Assembly (NCBI GenBank): GCA_964618405.1
Contig: CAZUAY010000018.1
Location: 1-23,445, forward strand
Reading direction: 5' to 3'
DNA length: 23,445 nt
DNA from: JBBQIY01 sp964618405
Lineage (GTDB): Bacteria; Verrucomicrobiota; Kiritimatiellia; RFP12; UBA3636
A program made the translations under genes and the position numbers. Positions 1 through 8,451 of this stretch are shown here, in pieces. The notes beneath the pieces were generated by a model. It was not told where the DNA came from, did not search any database, and saw only the letters and a list, made by a program, of their open reading frames with translations. Each line of letters opens with the position of its first letter. The stretch's first letter is position 1.

Positions 1-193
1 GGCCAATCTCCTGATTGGCTCTCCTATTCCCATCCCTCTGTGTCTCAAACTCTCTGTGTTTAAACCCCAAACCCCATGACCCACATACTTGCCTTCGGTC
101 ACTGACCGATTACATGGGATTTTGCTCGACTTTCCAGAACTCGTCTTGTACCCTTTCGTCTTCTTTATCAGCAACCCTAAAAGAACAATCGCA
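1..193. other. Non-coding leader with hairpin and repeat half-site
   Basis: No convincing gene lies here. Positions 2-8 and 13-19 form a perfect 7-bp stem (GCCAATC / GATTGGC) with a 4-nt loop; no T-run follows on the + strand, so I do not call it a terminator. Positions 98-113 (GTCACTGACCGATTAC) are the exact reverse complement of 23325-23340 near the other end of the window. The near-duplicate stretches CTCTGTGT at 37-44 and 53-60 add to a repeat-like look. An upstream extension of the following gene's frame (from 89) runs through this repeat and is not homologous to HAD proteins. Confidence 0.5.
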
Positions 194-847
194 ATGACTT
201 TAGCTGCCCGCGCTTTACTCTTAGATATGGACGGTGTCCTGGTCGACTCAGAAGAACTCATGAGCACATGCGCAATTGATGCGCTCCGCGAATGGGATGT
301 AGTAGCGGTGAGGGCGGACTTCGAGGAGTTTGTCGGTGCTGGAGAGAACAAATTTATCGGTGGTGTTGCCCTACGGCACGGTGTGGACTATGACACGGCC
401 ATGAAAGACCGAGCCTACGCCTTATATGCGGAACGCGCAACCGGCATTGCCTTCCCAGGCGTTTGTGAAACCCTTCACTCGCTAAAAAAACAAGGGTTCA
501 AGATGGGTGTCTGCTCAGGAGCAGACCGAGTCAAGGTCTCCATCAACATCCGTGCCATCGGTCTTTGCGAAGATTTTTTCGACTTCATGGTGAGCGGCGG
601 AGATATTAAATTGAACAAGCCCCATCCCGATATTTTCCTCTTGGGGATGAATCGTCTTGGCCTCACGCCAGCCGACTGCATTGTCGTGGAAGATTCGTTG
701 AATGGCATTCGAGCCGCACAACGCGCCGGTATGCGCACCATCGCCGTCACCTCTTCGTTCTCGGCAGACGAGTTGAAAGCGCAGGTCAACCCCGATGTCA
801 TCATCGATGATATTCGCTCTCTTCCGTCCATCTTGAGCTTAAATTAA
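194..847 (+). CDS. HAD-superfamily phosphatase, beta-phosphoglucomutase-like
   Basis: A 217-aa haloacid dehalogenase-type hydrolase, likely a cytoplasmic sugar-phosphate phosphatase or phosphoglucomutase-like enzyme; the substrate cannot be told. Motif I is LLDMDGVLVDS (nucleophile D11, acid/base D13). Motif II is the Ser in GVCSGADR (about S109), motif III is Lys in LNKPHPDIF (about K142), and motif IV is VVEDSLNGIRAA (E166/D167). The helical cap lies at about residues 18-85, as in the PGMB/GPH subgroup. Length is typical (210-230 aa). I chose the ATG at 194 because the HAD motif begins only a few residues after it; the frame stays open to 89, but that extension has no family similarity. The gene stands alone and converges with the bactofilin genes. 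Confidence 0.85.
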   Translation: MTLAARALLLDMDGVLVDSEELMSTCAIDALREWDVVAVRADFEEFVGAGENKFIGGVALRHGVDYDTAMKDRAYALYAERATGIAFPGVCETLHSLKKQGFKMGVCSGADRVKVSINIRAIGLCEDFFDFMVSGGDIKLNKPHPDIFLLGMNRLGLTPADCIVVEDSLNGIRAAQRAGMRTIAVTSSFSADELKAQVNPDVIIDDIRSLPSILSLN

Positions 848-920
848 GAAGAGAATCGTCCGGAATCAAAAACGAAAGTAGCCTCACCCTTGATGTCTGG
901 AATCAACAGTTTGGGTTTGT

Positions 921-1799
921 TTAGGTATTTAGCACGCAGCAGACGAAGCTGGCGACAAGGCCGAGGCCAAGAATCAGGGCATTTGCGAGGACTGTGGCGG
1001 CCTTGCGCAGCGTCTTCGAGGGTGTTGCAATCGCCGGAACTTTTTTGTACAGCGGGCTGAGATCCACGTCCCCCACGAGCCCAGCACCTTCATCGACAAG
1101 AAGCGTGGGGCCATGAAAGGAGCCTTCAAGAAAGCTTCCGGCGTACAGACGGGCGGAATTGGCTACTTTTACCGAGGCCTTCAAATGCCCATAGATATCA
1201 AGCACGTCACAAACAAAAGGTGTGTCAAGCGCGACGGTGCAACTGGCTGCAATGACAACCTTTCCGGTTTTGTTTTGAATTTCAACTCCTTCGAATTTCG
1301 CACCAGTTCGAATTTCAAGGGATTCGGTGGCCGTAATCGAAGCGAGCGCCCTGACATCGCCATCGAGAATCACGTTTTGTCCCGTGATCCGCAGTCTAGG
1401 ATCGAACTCAGCTTCCGGCCCGATCATGACATTGCCGATCGTCAGAATATCCTCAGTCCGCTTCCCGCTGACCGTGACATCGTCAGTCAGAAGGTTGGTT
1501 TTGCACTTGGGGCATAAGGAATTGTGCATCCTGCCGGAGAGCGTGTGGGAGTACCCACACGCGTAGCAGATCACGAGGCGCTTCGTGGGCACGGCAACAC
1601 GCGAAGCCGCCCGGGTAGGGGTGGCCGCGGGTTTAACCGTATCGGCAGTGGCTACATCGCCTTCGGGTGCAGAATCTCCCGGCATTTCATCGCCAGTCGA
1701 TTGATGCACACGAGGCTTGATCGCAGACCGTGCCGATACGCGTTTCATTGCTTGGACGTATGCAAAATTGTCCAAGGCTTCTGATTCGCGTTTTGCCAT
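921..1799 (-). CDS. Bactofilin-like protein with zinc ribbon and C-terminal membrane helix
   Basis: A 292-aa polymer-forming (bactofilin/DUF583-like) protein with an unusual layout. Residues 1-75 are a low-complexity Ala/Pro/Thr linker. A four-cysteine zinc ribbon follows, with CYAC at 78-81 and CPKC at 96-99. Residues about 110-250 are a right-handed beta-helix-like repeat region, with short alternating hydrophobic steps such as EDILTIGNVMIG and GDVRALASITA. A hydrophobic segment at about 268-290 ends the chain. Bactofilins assemble into filaments that place cell-wall or polysaccharide enzymes; the ribbon and tail suggest a membrane-anchored adaptor, which is inference. The start codon lies 18 nt after the stop of the neighbouring bactofilin, so the two are probably one operon and may co-assemble. 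Confidence 0.75.
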   Translation of the reverse strand: MAKRESEALDNFAYVQAMKRVSARSAIKPRVHQSTGDEMPGDSAPEGDVATADTVKPAATPTRAASRVAVPTKRLVICYACGYSHTLSGRMHNSLCPKCKTNLLTDDVTVSGKRTEDILTIGNVMIGPEAEFDPRLRITGQNVILDGDVRALASITATESLEIRTGAKFEGVEIQNKTGKVVIAASCTVALDTPFVCDVLDIYGHLKASVKVANSARLYAGSFLEGSFHGPTLLVDEGAGLVGDVDLSPLYKKVPAIATPSKTLRKAATVLANALILGLGLVASFVCCVLNT

Positions 1800-1817
1800 T
1801 TAAACTGTTGTCTAGGC

Positions 1818-2240
1818 TCAGTACTTCTTCGAATCAGCAGGCGTAGCGGGATGTGCGGCGGGTGCTGCAGGCTGAGACGAAGAGGAGCTCGACGCCGTCT
1901 CGCCGAAGCCGGCTGGGTTGACCTCGGACTTGCCGATAAAGGTCACGCCATCTTCGACCGTCAAGCGCTTTGCGCGGATGTCACCTTGGACTTTGGCCGT
2001 GCTCTTCATTTCGATGCGGTCTTTGGCGGTGATGTTTCCAGAAATGCTGCCGGCGATGATCACCGACTCGGCGATGATGTTGCCTTTCACCACGGCTGTC
2101 TTACCCAGCATGGCAGAGCCGACACAGTTGAGGTCGCCGTTGAGCTTTCCGTCAAATTGAATCTGGCTGGCACTCTTGATGTTGCCGGTGATTTCGATAT
2201 CTTCTGCGATGAGGGTCTTCGCTGTCTTGTCCGCTTCCAT
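1818..2240 (-). CDS. Bactofilin (polymer-forming cytoskeletal protein)
   Basis: A 140-aa bactofilin of typical size. The core (about residues 8-110) is the repeating beta-helix pattern of the family: IEITGNIKSASQIQFDGKLNG, then AVVKGNIIAESVIIAGSISG, then RIEMKSTAKVQGDI. A flexible Ser/Ala/Pro tail follows, ending in DSKKY. Bactofilins polymerise without nucleotide at the inner face of the membrane and act as scaffolds for cell shape, stalk formation or envelope enzymes. The SD-like AAGGAAC lies just upstream of the ATG. It is the first gene of a likely two-gene operon with the zinc-ribbon bactofilin. It lies downstream of argC on the same strand with an 82-nt gap. Confidence 0.9.
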   Translation of the reverse strand: MEADKTAKTLIAEDIEITGNIKSASQIQFDGKLNGDLNCVGSAMLGKTAVVKGNIIAESVIIAGSISGNITAKDRIEMKSTAKVQGDIRAKRLTVEDGVTFIGKSEVNPAGFGETASSSSSSQPAAPAAHPATPADSKKY

Positions 2241-2322
2241 ATTCGTGTTCCTTGTTAATGATGATGCTGATGATTGTTATGAATAAAACGTAAGTTGTCG
2301 AGTTAAAAATGCGCGTGCTTCT

Positions 2323-3381
2323 TTAGGGGAAGAACGAGGGGTGATTGAGACCCATGGTTTCGGGGAGGCCACAGACAAGATTCATGTTCTGTAGTGCGGA
2401 GCCCGCCTGTCCCTTAACGAGATTGTCGATGTAAGACACGACCCGGAGTCGGTTCGTGCGCGAATCCACGCTAATGACGAGGTTGGCGAAGTTAGTTCCC
2501 CGAACATGCATGCTGCCCACCGTCGAGGTTGACGGAAGCACACGCACGAATGGGCTGTCCTTGTAGAAGTCCTTGTACAGGGCGATGACCTCTTCTTCCG
2601 AAGTCGGCTTGAGCAGATCTGCATACAGGCACGACATAATGCCGCGGCAGATCGGAACCACCTGCGCGGTGAAGGTCATGACAACGGGTGCTCCTGCAAG
2701 GATAGACAGTTCGCGCTCCACTTCGCACACGTGCTGATGCCCAGCGAGTCGGTAGGCGTTCATCATCTCATAGCGGTTGGGATAATGGAACGTGTTGGCA
2801 AGCTTTTTTCCTGCACCGGAAACGCCTGATTTGCAATCGGCAATAATCGAGTTGAGGCGCACACGGTTCGTCGCGGCCACAGGGGCGAGGCCGAGCGTAC
2901 AATTGACCGCAAAACATCCCGGGTTGCCAACGATTTTGCGCGAGGTGTTGATCTCCTCGCGATGGAGCTCAGGGACGCCGTAAACGGATAGAGGGAGCAA
3001 ATCGGGGTCGGCGTGGACGGGGTTCTTGCCAATGCGCCGCGCGTATTCAGCATACTCTTCCACCGTGTTGAAGCGGAAGTCTCCACTGTAATCGATGATC
3101 TTGGCACCTTTGTCGAGTTCCGCACGAGCGGCCTTCATGCCGACGCCATCTGGCGTTGCTAGAAATACAATGTCGGTTGGTTCAAGCGCTTCGGGGCTAT
3201 CTGGCGAAAGCACCACCTTGTCGCAGAAGCCCGCGAGGTGCGGATACAGCTCGGAAATAGGCTGCCCCACGCTTTCTAAGGCAACCAGCGTTTGTAGCTT
3301 CACCTCGGGATGATTTAAAAGGAGTTCGATGATGCCGATGCCGCCGTAACCGCTAGCACCTATAACTTTTACTGTGATCAT
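2323..3381 (-). CDS. argC: N-acetyl-gamma-glutamyl-phosphate reductase
   Basis: A 352-aa ArgC, the NADPH-dependent enzyme that reduces N-acetyl-glutamyl-5-phosphate to the semialdehyde in arginine biosynthesis. The N-terminal Rossmann motif is VIGASGYGG (residues 6-14). The catalytic cysteine lies in VGNPGCFAVN (C156). The conserved histidine region is LAGHQHVCEVE (about 212-222). The C-terminus has KGQAGSALQNMNLVCGLPE, typical of the NLVKGaaGqAiQNmN signature. Length matches the family (about 345 aa). The start is MITVKVIG, preceded by a purine-rich GAGAAAGAGAAG. It lies 66 nt downstream of the beta-CASP RNase gene on the same strand; no other arginine gene is in view. Confidence 0.96.
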   Translation of the reverse strand: MITVKVIGASGYGGIGIIELLLNHPEVKLQTLVALESVGQPISELYPHLAGFCDKVVLSPDSPEALEPTDIVFLATPDGVGMKAARAELDKGAKIIDYSGDFRFNTVEEYAEYARRIGKNPVHADPDLLPLSVYGVPELHREEINTSRKIVGNPGCFAVNCTLGLAPVAATNRVRLNSIIADCKSGVSGAGKKLANTFHYPNRYEMMNAYRLAGHQHVCEVERELSILAGAPVVMTFTAQVVPICRGIMSCLYADLLKPTSEEEVIALYKDFYKDSPFVRVLPSTSTVGSMHVRGTNFANLVISVDSRTNRLRVVSYIDNLVKGQAGSALQNMNLVCGLPETMGLNHPSFFP

Positions 3382-3447
3382 TTTTTTCGTCTTCTCTTTC
3401 TCATGAATTATCTGCAGACCTGCGGGAACTGCGCCAACATTCCAACA

Positions 3448-4842
3448 TTATACATTTTCAAAAATTTGTCCTGTGACCGGGATGTCCACTTGCCTAATTC
3501 CGATCCCCTCGAGCGACTTTTTGTGAGCTTCGCAATACTCGGGCTCACCGTGAACGCAGAATGCGCGCTGGACATGGCCGAGGGACGATGCAAATTCGAC
3601 AAGCCCCTGACTATCAGCATGCGCCGACAGTCCGTTGATGGTATAAACAGTGGCCTTTAGCTCAGTCTCTTCGCCAAAGATCTTTATCACAGGACCGCCT
3701 TCAACAATACGCCTGCCAAGCGTGTTTTCCGCCTGGAAGCCCGTAATGAGGATCACGTTGGTCGGGTTTGAAATGGAATTGCGCAAGTGGTGGAGGATAC
3801 GCCCCCCTTCACACATGCCGGAAGCCGAGATGATGACGAGTGGGCCTTTGGCATCATTGAGTGCTTTGGATTCATCAACCGAGCTCGTAAACTTCAGGCC
3901 AGGGAAACGGAAGGGATCAACGTTTGCGCGAAGCATCGCCTTCGTTTTTTCGTTGAAACATTCGGTATGATTACGGTGAATCTCCGTCGCCTTTTTGGAC
4001 AGCGGGCTATCAACGTAGATGGGGATAACCGGAATCGCACCTTTCGCGACAAGCTCATTGAAGTAATACAAGACCTGCTGAGTTCTGCCCACGCTAAATG
4101 CCGGGATAATAAGCTTTGATTTATGCTGGCTGATGAAGCTGATGTAATCCTTGAGGCGCCCCTTGATGTTTTCGTGAGTCGGGTGGTTTCGGTCGCCGTA
4201 CGTGCTTTCGGTGATCAGCACATCAACATTGGGTACGGGTATTGGATCGTTTAAGAACGGGGTGTTCTTCTGGCCGAGGTCACCTGTGAAAAGCAATCTT
4301 CTGGGCTTTCCATCCTTCTCGTAGTCCAGTGTACACGTGGCGGAACCCAAGATATGCCCAGCATCGGTGAAGGTGAGCTTAAGTCCTGGAACGATTTGAC
4401 GTTGCTGTCCATACTCGACCGTTTCGAAGAGCGGCATCGTGTCATCGACATCCGCTTGATCGTAGAGAAGTTCGAAGAGGTTTTTCCCCTGTTTCGCACG
4501 ACGCTTATTCACGAATTCGACGTCTTTTTCTTGAAGATAGGCAGAATCCCGCAACAGCACATCTGCAAGGTCGCGGGTTGCGGGCGTGGCGTAGATCGGG
4601 CCCCGATAACCCTGGCGGACTAGCGCAGGGATTTTCCCGCAATGGTCGATATGCGCATGCGAAAGAATGATGGCAGCGATTTCACGAGGATTAAATGGGA
4701 GGTTTCGGTTCGCTTCGAAAGACTCCTTGCGTTTGCCCTGAAGCAAACCGCAGTCCAGCAAAATCTTTTTTCCGTTGCATTCCACCATGTGCATCGAACC
4801 TGTGGTCGTTTGGTCTGCTCCTAAAAAATGTAGATTGATCAT
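3448..4842 (-). CDS. MBL-fold/beta-CASP RNA hydrolase (YSH1/CPSF73-like)
   Basis: A 464-aa metallo-beta-lactamase-fold protein with a beta-CASP domain, of the COG1236 type related to CPSF-73; such proteins are zinc-dependent exo/endoribonucleases. Metal-binding motifs are visible: SHAHIDHCGK (H62, H64, D66, H67), AGHILGSAT (H163), FTGDLGQ (D188), and near the C-terminus GLSAHADSQG. The beta-CASP part includes STYGDRNHP, a conserved ISASGMCEGGRILHHL and ITGFQAENTLGRRI. The start MINLHFLGA follows an SD-like AGAAAGGGAAA. It is separated by 65 nt from the upstream barrel-encoding gene, and that gap contains a strong hairpin. Its target in this organism cannot be inferred from the sequence. Confidence 0.92.
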   Translation of the reverse strand: MINLHFLGADQTTTGSMHMVECNGKKILLDCGLLQGKRKESFEANRNLPFNPREIAAIILSHAHIDHCGKIPALVRQGYRGPIYATPATRDLADVLLRDSAYLQEKDVEFVNKRRAKQGKNLFELLYDQADVDDTMPLFETVEYGQQRQIVPGLKLTFTDAGHILGSATCTLDYEKDGKPRRLLFTGDLGQKNTPFLNDPIPVPNVDVLITESTYGDRNHPTHENIKGRLKDYISFISQHKSKLIIPAFSVGRTQQVLYYFNELVAKGAIPVIPIYVDSPLSKKATEIHRNHTECFNEKTKAMLRANVDPFRFPGLKFTSSVDESKALNDAKGPLVIISASGMCEGGRILHHLRNSISNPTNVILITGFQAENTLGRRIVEGGPVIKIFGEETELKATVYTINGLSAHADSQGLVEFASSLGHVQRAFCVHGEPEYCEAHKKSLEGIGIRQVDIPVTGQIFENV

Positions 4843-4858
4843 GCGTGTTTCCCTTTCT

Positions 4859-4889
4859 GTTCATCACGAGGCCGTGCCCAGTGATGAAC
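4859..4889 (-). promoter_or_regulatory. Hairpin in leader of the beta-CASP RNase gene
   Basis: A perfect 9-bp inverted repeat (GTTCATCAC at 4859-4867 and GTGATGAAC at 4881-4889) surrounds a 13-nt loop that can itself form a GGC/GCC mini-stem. It sits between the barrel gene stop and the SD of the RNase gene. No T-tract follows on the - strand, so a simple intrinsic terminator is unlikely. An mRNA processing, attenuation or stability element is possible. Confidence 0.5.
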
Positions 4890-4907
4890 TGCCATCGAGT
4901 TGCGAAA

Positions 4908-5905
4908 TTAGAATTTAGCAGTTAACCCTAGAATCAACTGGTGATCGACGTATTCGCGAAGTGCCGTTACGTTGAATTCAATACCCACCGAGAAGATATC
5001 GGTCAGGTCCTGATAATAGCGACTACCAAAGCCCCAGATATAACCCCAATCGATGGCTGCTGAAAGCCCGTCATCTTGCCTTCTGCGAAGGGGGCGCCCG
5101 TCCTCACGCTGTAGACCGACCTCGAAGTCGAGTTCAAAGTCGTACCCCTTATGAAGCCGCCGATAGCGAACCAATGCCATCACGCGTTGATCCCAATACG
5201 GAGTCCAGTAATAGTCACAGGCCTCACTAGATGAGACGGTATAGGCCTTTACGCCGCCAAGAACGCCCATGTCGGGGAGTACATCGACGAGTGCCGACGA
5301 CTGCATGCTGAAGAGCGCGTTGTCATCGGAATACGACCAGTATTGCCCTTTGGTGTTAATATGAACAAAATCAAAGGGTCCCCAATCCATTTCACCGCCG
5401 AGCGAGTCGTAAGTGAGAAATTTTACGGCAGACAGCACAAGGTCCTTAGCATAAAAAAGGTGGATGCGCATATCGTTTCGCGGATTCCAGACAATCCCAA
5501 TATCGCCGATGATGGTCGAATCGTCCTCTGATCGATAAAACTTTCCAGATCCAGGATCATCTTCGATGTCGGCCGTATTTTTATTATTATAATTCAAATC
5601 CAGCGAGGCAGTGCCGATCGAGGCAGAAAGCCTGGCTCCGCTACTGATTCGATGGGACCACCGAAGCCTCGCTTCCGTCTTCGTTGCCTCGAACTCTCGC
5701 GTCAACACCTTCGTCATGTCGTTGGTGACAGCATTCCAGCGCGGGTGGAAGGACTGGGAGATATCGGTGGTAAACCATTCGGCCGAGAGTGTTGTCCGAG
5801 GATTCGCGTTAAAACCGGCCCGGAACCCATACCCATTGATCTCAAATTGATCGTTCGCCTTGCTGTTTTCAATCTGACCAAACACGAAGGGTGTAGACAG
5901 CGCAA
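4908..5905 (-). CDS. Outer-membrane beta-barrel, probable C-terminal part of the TPR-deacetylase protein (partial at gap)
   Basis: About 332 codons open from the assembly gap to a stop at 4908. The frame is open right up to the Ns, reading LSTPFVFGQIENS before the first possible GTG at 5885, so the real N-terminus lies in or beyond the gap. Amphipathic alternating strands fill the fragment (for example ARLRWSHRISSGARLSASIG and VMALVRYRR), separated by Asp/Asn/Gly turns and rich in aromatics. The final residues are LILGLTAKF; a terminal Phe is the classic BAM-recognition signal of outer-membrane barrels. The length fits a barrel of roughly 14-18 strands, like the C-terminal porin domain of PgaA, the poly-GlcNAc exporter. 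I take it to be the end of the protein encoded at 6006-8443; a separate barrel gene with its start inside the gap is the alternative. Confidence 0.75.
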
Positions 5906-6005
5906 NNNNNNNNNNNNNNNNNNNNNNNNNNNNNNNNNNNNNNNNNNNNNNNNNNNNNNNNNNNNNNNNNNNNNNNNNNNNNNNNNNNNNNNNNNNNNNN
6001 NNNNN
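5906..6005. other. Assembly gap (100 N)
   Basis: Exactly 100 undefined bases, the usual placeholder for a scaffold gap of unknown length. It interrupts the large - strand reading frame. The flanking open frames differ if 100 is taken literally, which says nothing about the true gene. Confidence 0.99.
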
Positions 6006-8443
6006 CGCTCATTTCGCTTGGGAATATTCCTGAAATGTGCAAGTACTTCTTGCTCTATCCCCCGGCAAAGATCTTCTGGATAGCCATCCCGCCGCATCAA
6101 CTCGAGCGCCTTCTCCGCCATGTGGGGCTTGTTCATATAAAGGGCAAGCTCTATCCGCGTCCTGCGTGCCATGAAAACTGGGTGAAATTCGTACACGGCC
6201 TTGACAACATCAGCCCCTTCGTCATTCCAATTGGGGACATATCGTCTGCACATCAACAGGTTGTCACCGACCGACGTATAGCCACTGACGTTCTCCACGA
6301 AACCAAGTTGATAGCTCCTCGACGCCTCAGAGATGATGCTCTTCATCGGATTACGTAACTCATACAAATTGCAGGTTGATTCTTGTCCGATATCCCCGTA
6401 AGGATAGGCTACCATCGAAATTTTGCAGTCTAATTCACCCATCTCGGTTTTTAAGATCTCGCGGCTCAGCCTAAACTCCTTGCGCATCCTCGCGTCCCAC
6501 TCGTTCATGGACTCAATCCGGTTCTTCGCGGGGAGCCACAGTCGGTTCGGGAGCGAACGGCGGATGTCTTTCCCTTCTCGGTCTACTGGGGCATCAAAGT
6601 GAGCTGCGTACAAATGACTTCCAATCTCCCACGCGCCCGTAGCGACATACTTTCGCGTCTCTTCCCATCCAGAAACAGATGGCTGATAATCCTCTTGGGG
6701 TTTCGTGATAACAAACATGCCGAAAGCCGCACCAGTATGCTCCGCGATGTCTGTGCCCAACATGTAGGAGGATCGAAGCCCATCATCAAATGTGATTGCC
6801 ACGTATTTCATCGGTTTCTTGTCACGAAAATCCTCACTCTCGCTCGGTCTAAACCGACGGTATCCGGAAACCTGATAAATCAAGTAATCGAGGGTACGTG
6901 CAAGCCAAGGCAACTTGTTCGGGGATGCGACACTCGACTCACCTTCTCGCAACCCCGCATACTTGGGTATATCGTGGGGGGGAATGAAGACGAACCCCGC
7001 ATCACGGAGCGAATTCACGTGATCTCTGAGCCTTCTGGCCGAAGTCATCGCGATCCAATCACTTTCGGTCAGCCCATGATACATGAGCGTTAAAACGGTT
7101 CCGCGCTGGGCGTGAGATTCCATTAGGTCGATTGTTCTGAGGGCTTCCTGAAACTCGCCCTTGGCCATGAGAATTCGGGCAATTGCGCGGTAGCGCATGG
7201 GATCGGTAGGATCGGAGTTATCATAGCGGTCAAATACAATTTGCGACGCATCATCATAGCGGCGCGAAAAGAGGGCGCATTCAAAAAGGACATCTTTCGC
7301 TCGGAAGTTGTTCTTATTAAATTTCTCTAAGATGTGCTGGGCAGCCGATTCCGCGTTACGATATTTTTTTGCTAGAACGCAGATCTCAGCGTACATGACC
7401 ATGGCTTCTAAGTTGTATGGATCAGCATCGATCGCGTCACGAATGATGCTGAGAATCTCATCGTAAGTATAAAGCGACGGATCTTCAGCTCTGCGTAGTA
7501 TGCATCGATTCGCAAGCTTCATCAATTGCTGACTTCGCTGAAGCGGATCGTCCGTATCGGCAATCAGATCTCGAAGCCGATCAACGGATTTCGTCGATGA
7601 ATCTTGATACTCCGCGATCTCAACCCGCAGATTCATCGCGCGTTTAACCTCTGCTGGGAAATTAAGTGCTGCATCCTCCATGTCTAAGACGCCCTGACAC
7701 AACTCGTCTGCGATTCTCAGCTCGCCGAGTCTAACTTCGATGTCGGCTTGGTTCATCATGAACTTTGGGTTCCCAGGCAGTTCTGCATTCACGTGACGCC
7801 AGATCTGCACCGCTTCATCGTAGGCAAAACTGTGGGTAATCAAGTTCGCAAGATCGATCTGGACGTCGAGACGTCTCGGCTCTTCTTTGACCAATTGGCG
7901 CAAGGTTGTTTCCGCCTCGTCCATCTTGCCAATCCGAAGAAGATTTTGCGCAAACCAATACCGCTGGTCGAACAAATCTGGCTTGATTTCAAGCATTTTC
8001 CGAAACATCGTATCGGCCTTCTTCCAATCTTGTTGCAAGATGGCTGCCTGCGAGAGCAGATTGTAAGGCATCCAACTCTCGGGCATCAGGGTTCGGAAAT
8101 ACTCCCACAGGGCATACCCATGTTCAGGACGATCGGTTCGGTAGTAAGCCCACCCCAGCGCCTCCCAACCTGCCGTCAGTGAGGGATCCATCCTGAGTGC
8201 TTCTTCAAGGAACAAAATCGCCTGATCGTAATCCTCGTCTTGAAAAAGCCCGAGCCCTTTGTAGAGCAAAGCATTTTTCCTGGAAACATCCACATCGTTC
8301 ACACGGGCTTCCTCAAAAGCCGCATCAATGGTCTCCTGGTCAAGCTTGCCTGTCGCTTCCGTAAGTGGGAAAGTCTGACCGAGTCCAACCCAAACGGTCA
8401 GCATCATGACCCATGCAGGTAATGTCTTGAAATAATGTTTCAT
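6006..8443 (-). CDS. TPR + PgaB-like polysaccharide deacetylase, exported (partial, runs into gap)
   Basis: 812 codons are visible. A signal peptide (residues 1 to about 25, with hydrophobic WVMMLTVWVGLG) is followed by TPR-like helical repeats from about 55 to 445 (for example YDQAILFLEEALRMDP and MDEAETTLRQLVKEEP). A carbohydrate esterase 4 (NodB) domain of the PgaB subtype spans about 450-750: LTLMYHG (451-457), AITFDDGLRSS (metal/catalytic D553-D554), EIGSHLYAAH (H610, H615) and VAYPYGDIG (678-686). PgaB de-N-acetylates poly-beta-1,6-GlcNAc. A further helical stretch (about 755-810) precedes the gap. The SD AAGGA overlaps the end of the upstream SGNH gene, 8 nt away. With the barrel beyond the gap, one chain would hold TPR, deacetylase and porin. 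The substrate is inferred to be an amino-sugar polymer; it is not proven. Confidence 0.88.
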
Positions 8444-8451
8444 CTTATATT

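Noticed and set aside
1..19. Hairpin GCCAATC/GATTGGC as a terminator of an upstream gene
   Set aside because: No T-run follows and the upstream gene is outside the window; kept only as a structure note.
3403..3660. 85-aa + strand frame antisense to the beta-CASP RNase end
   Set aside because: It covers conserved codons of the RNase on the other strand, with no family similarity.
5714..5905. Continuation of the deacetylase frame past the Ns to 5714
   Set aside because: It depends on 100 N being the true length. Its peptide after the gap is Arg/Pro-rich out-of-frame sequence, while the other frame gives a proper beta-barrel.
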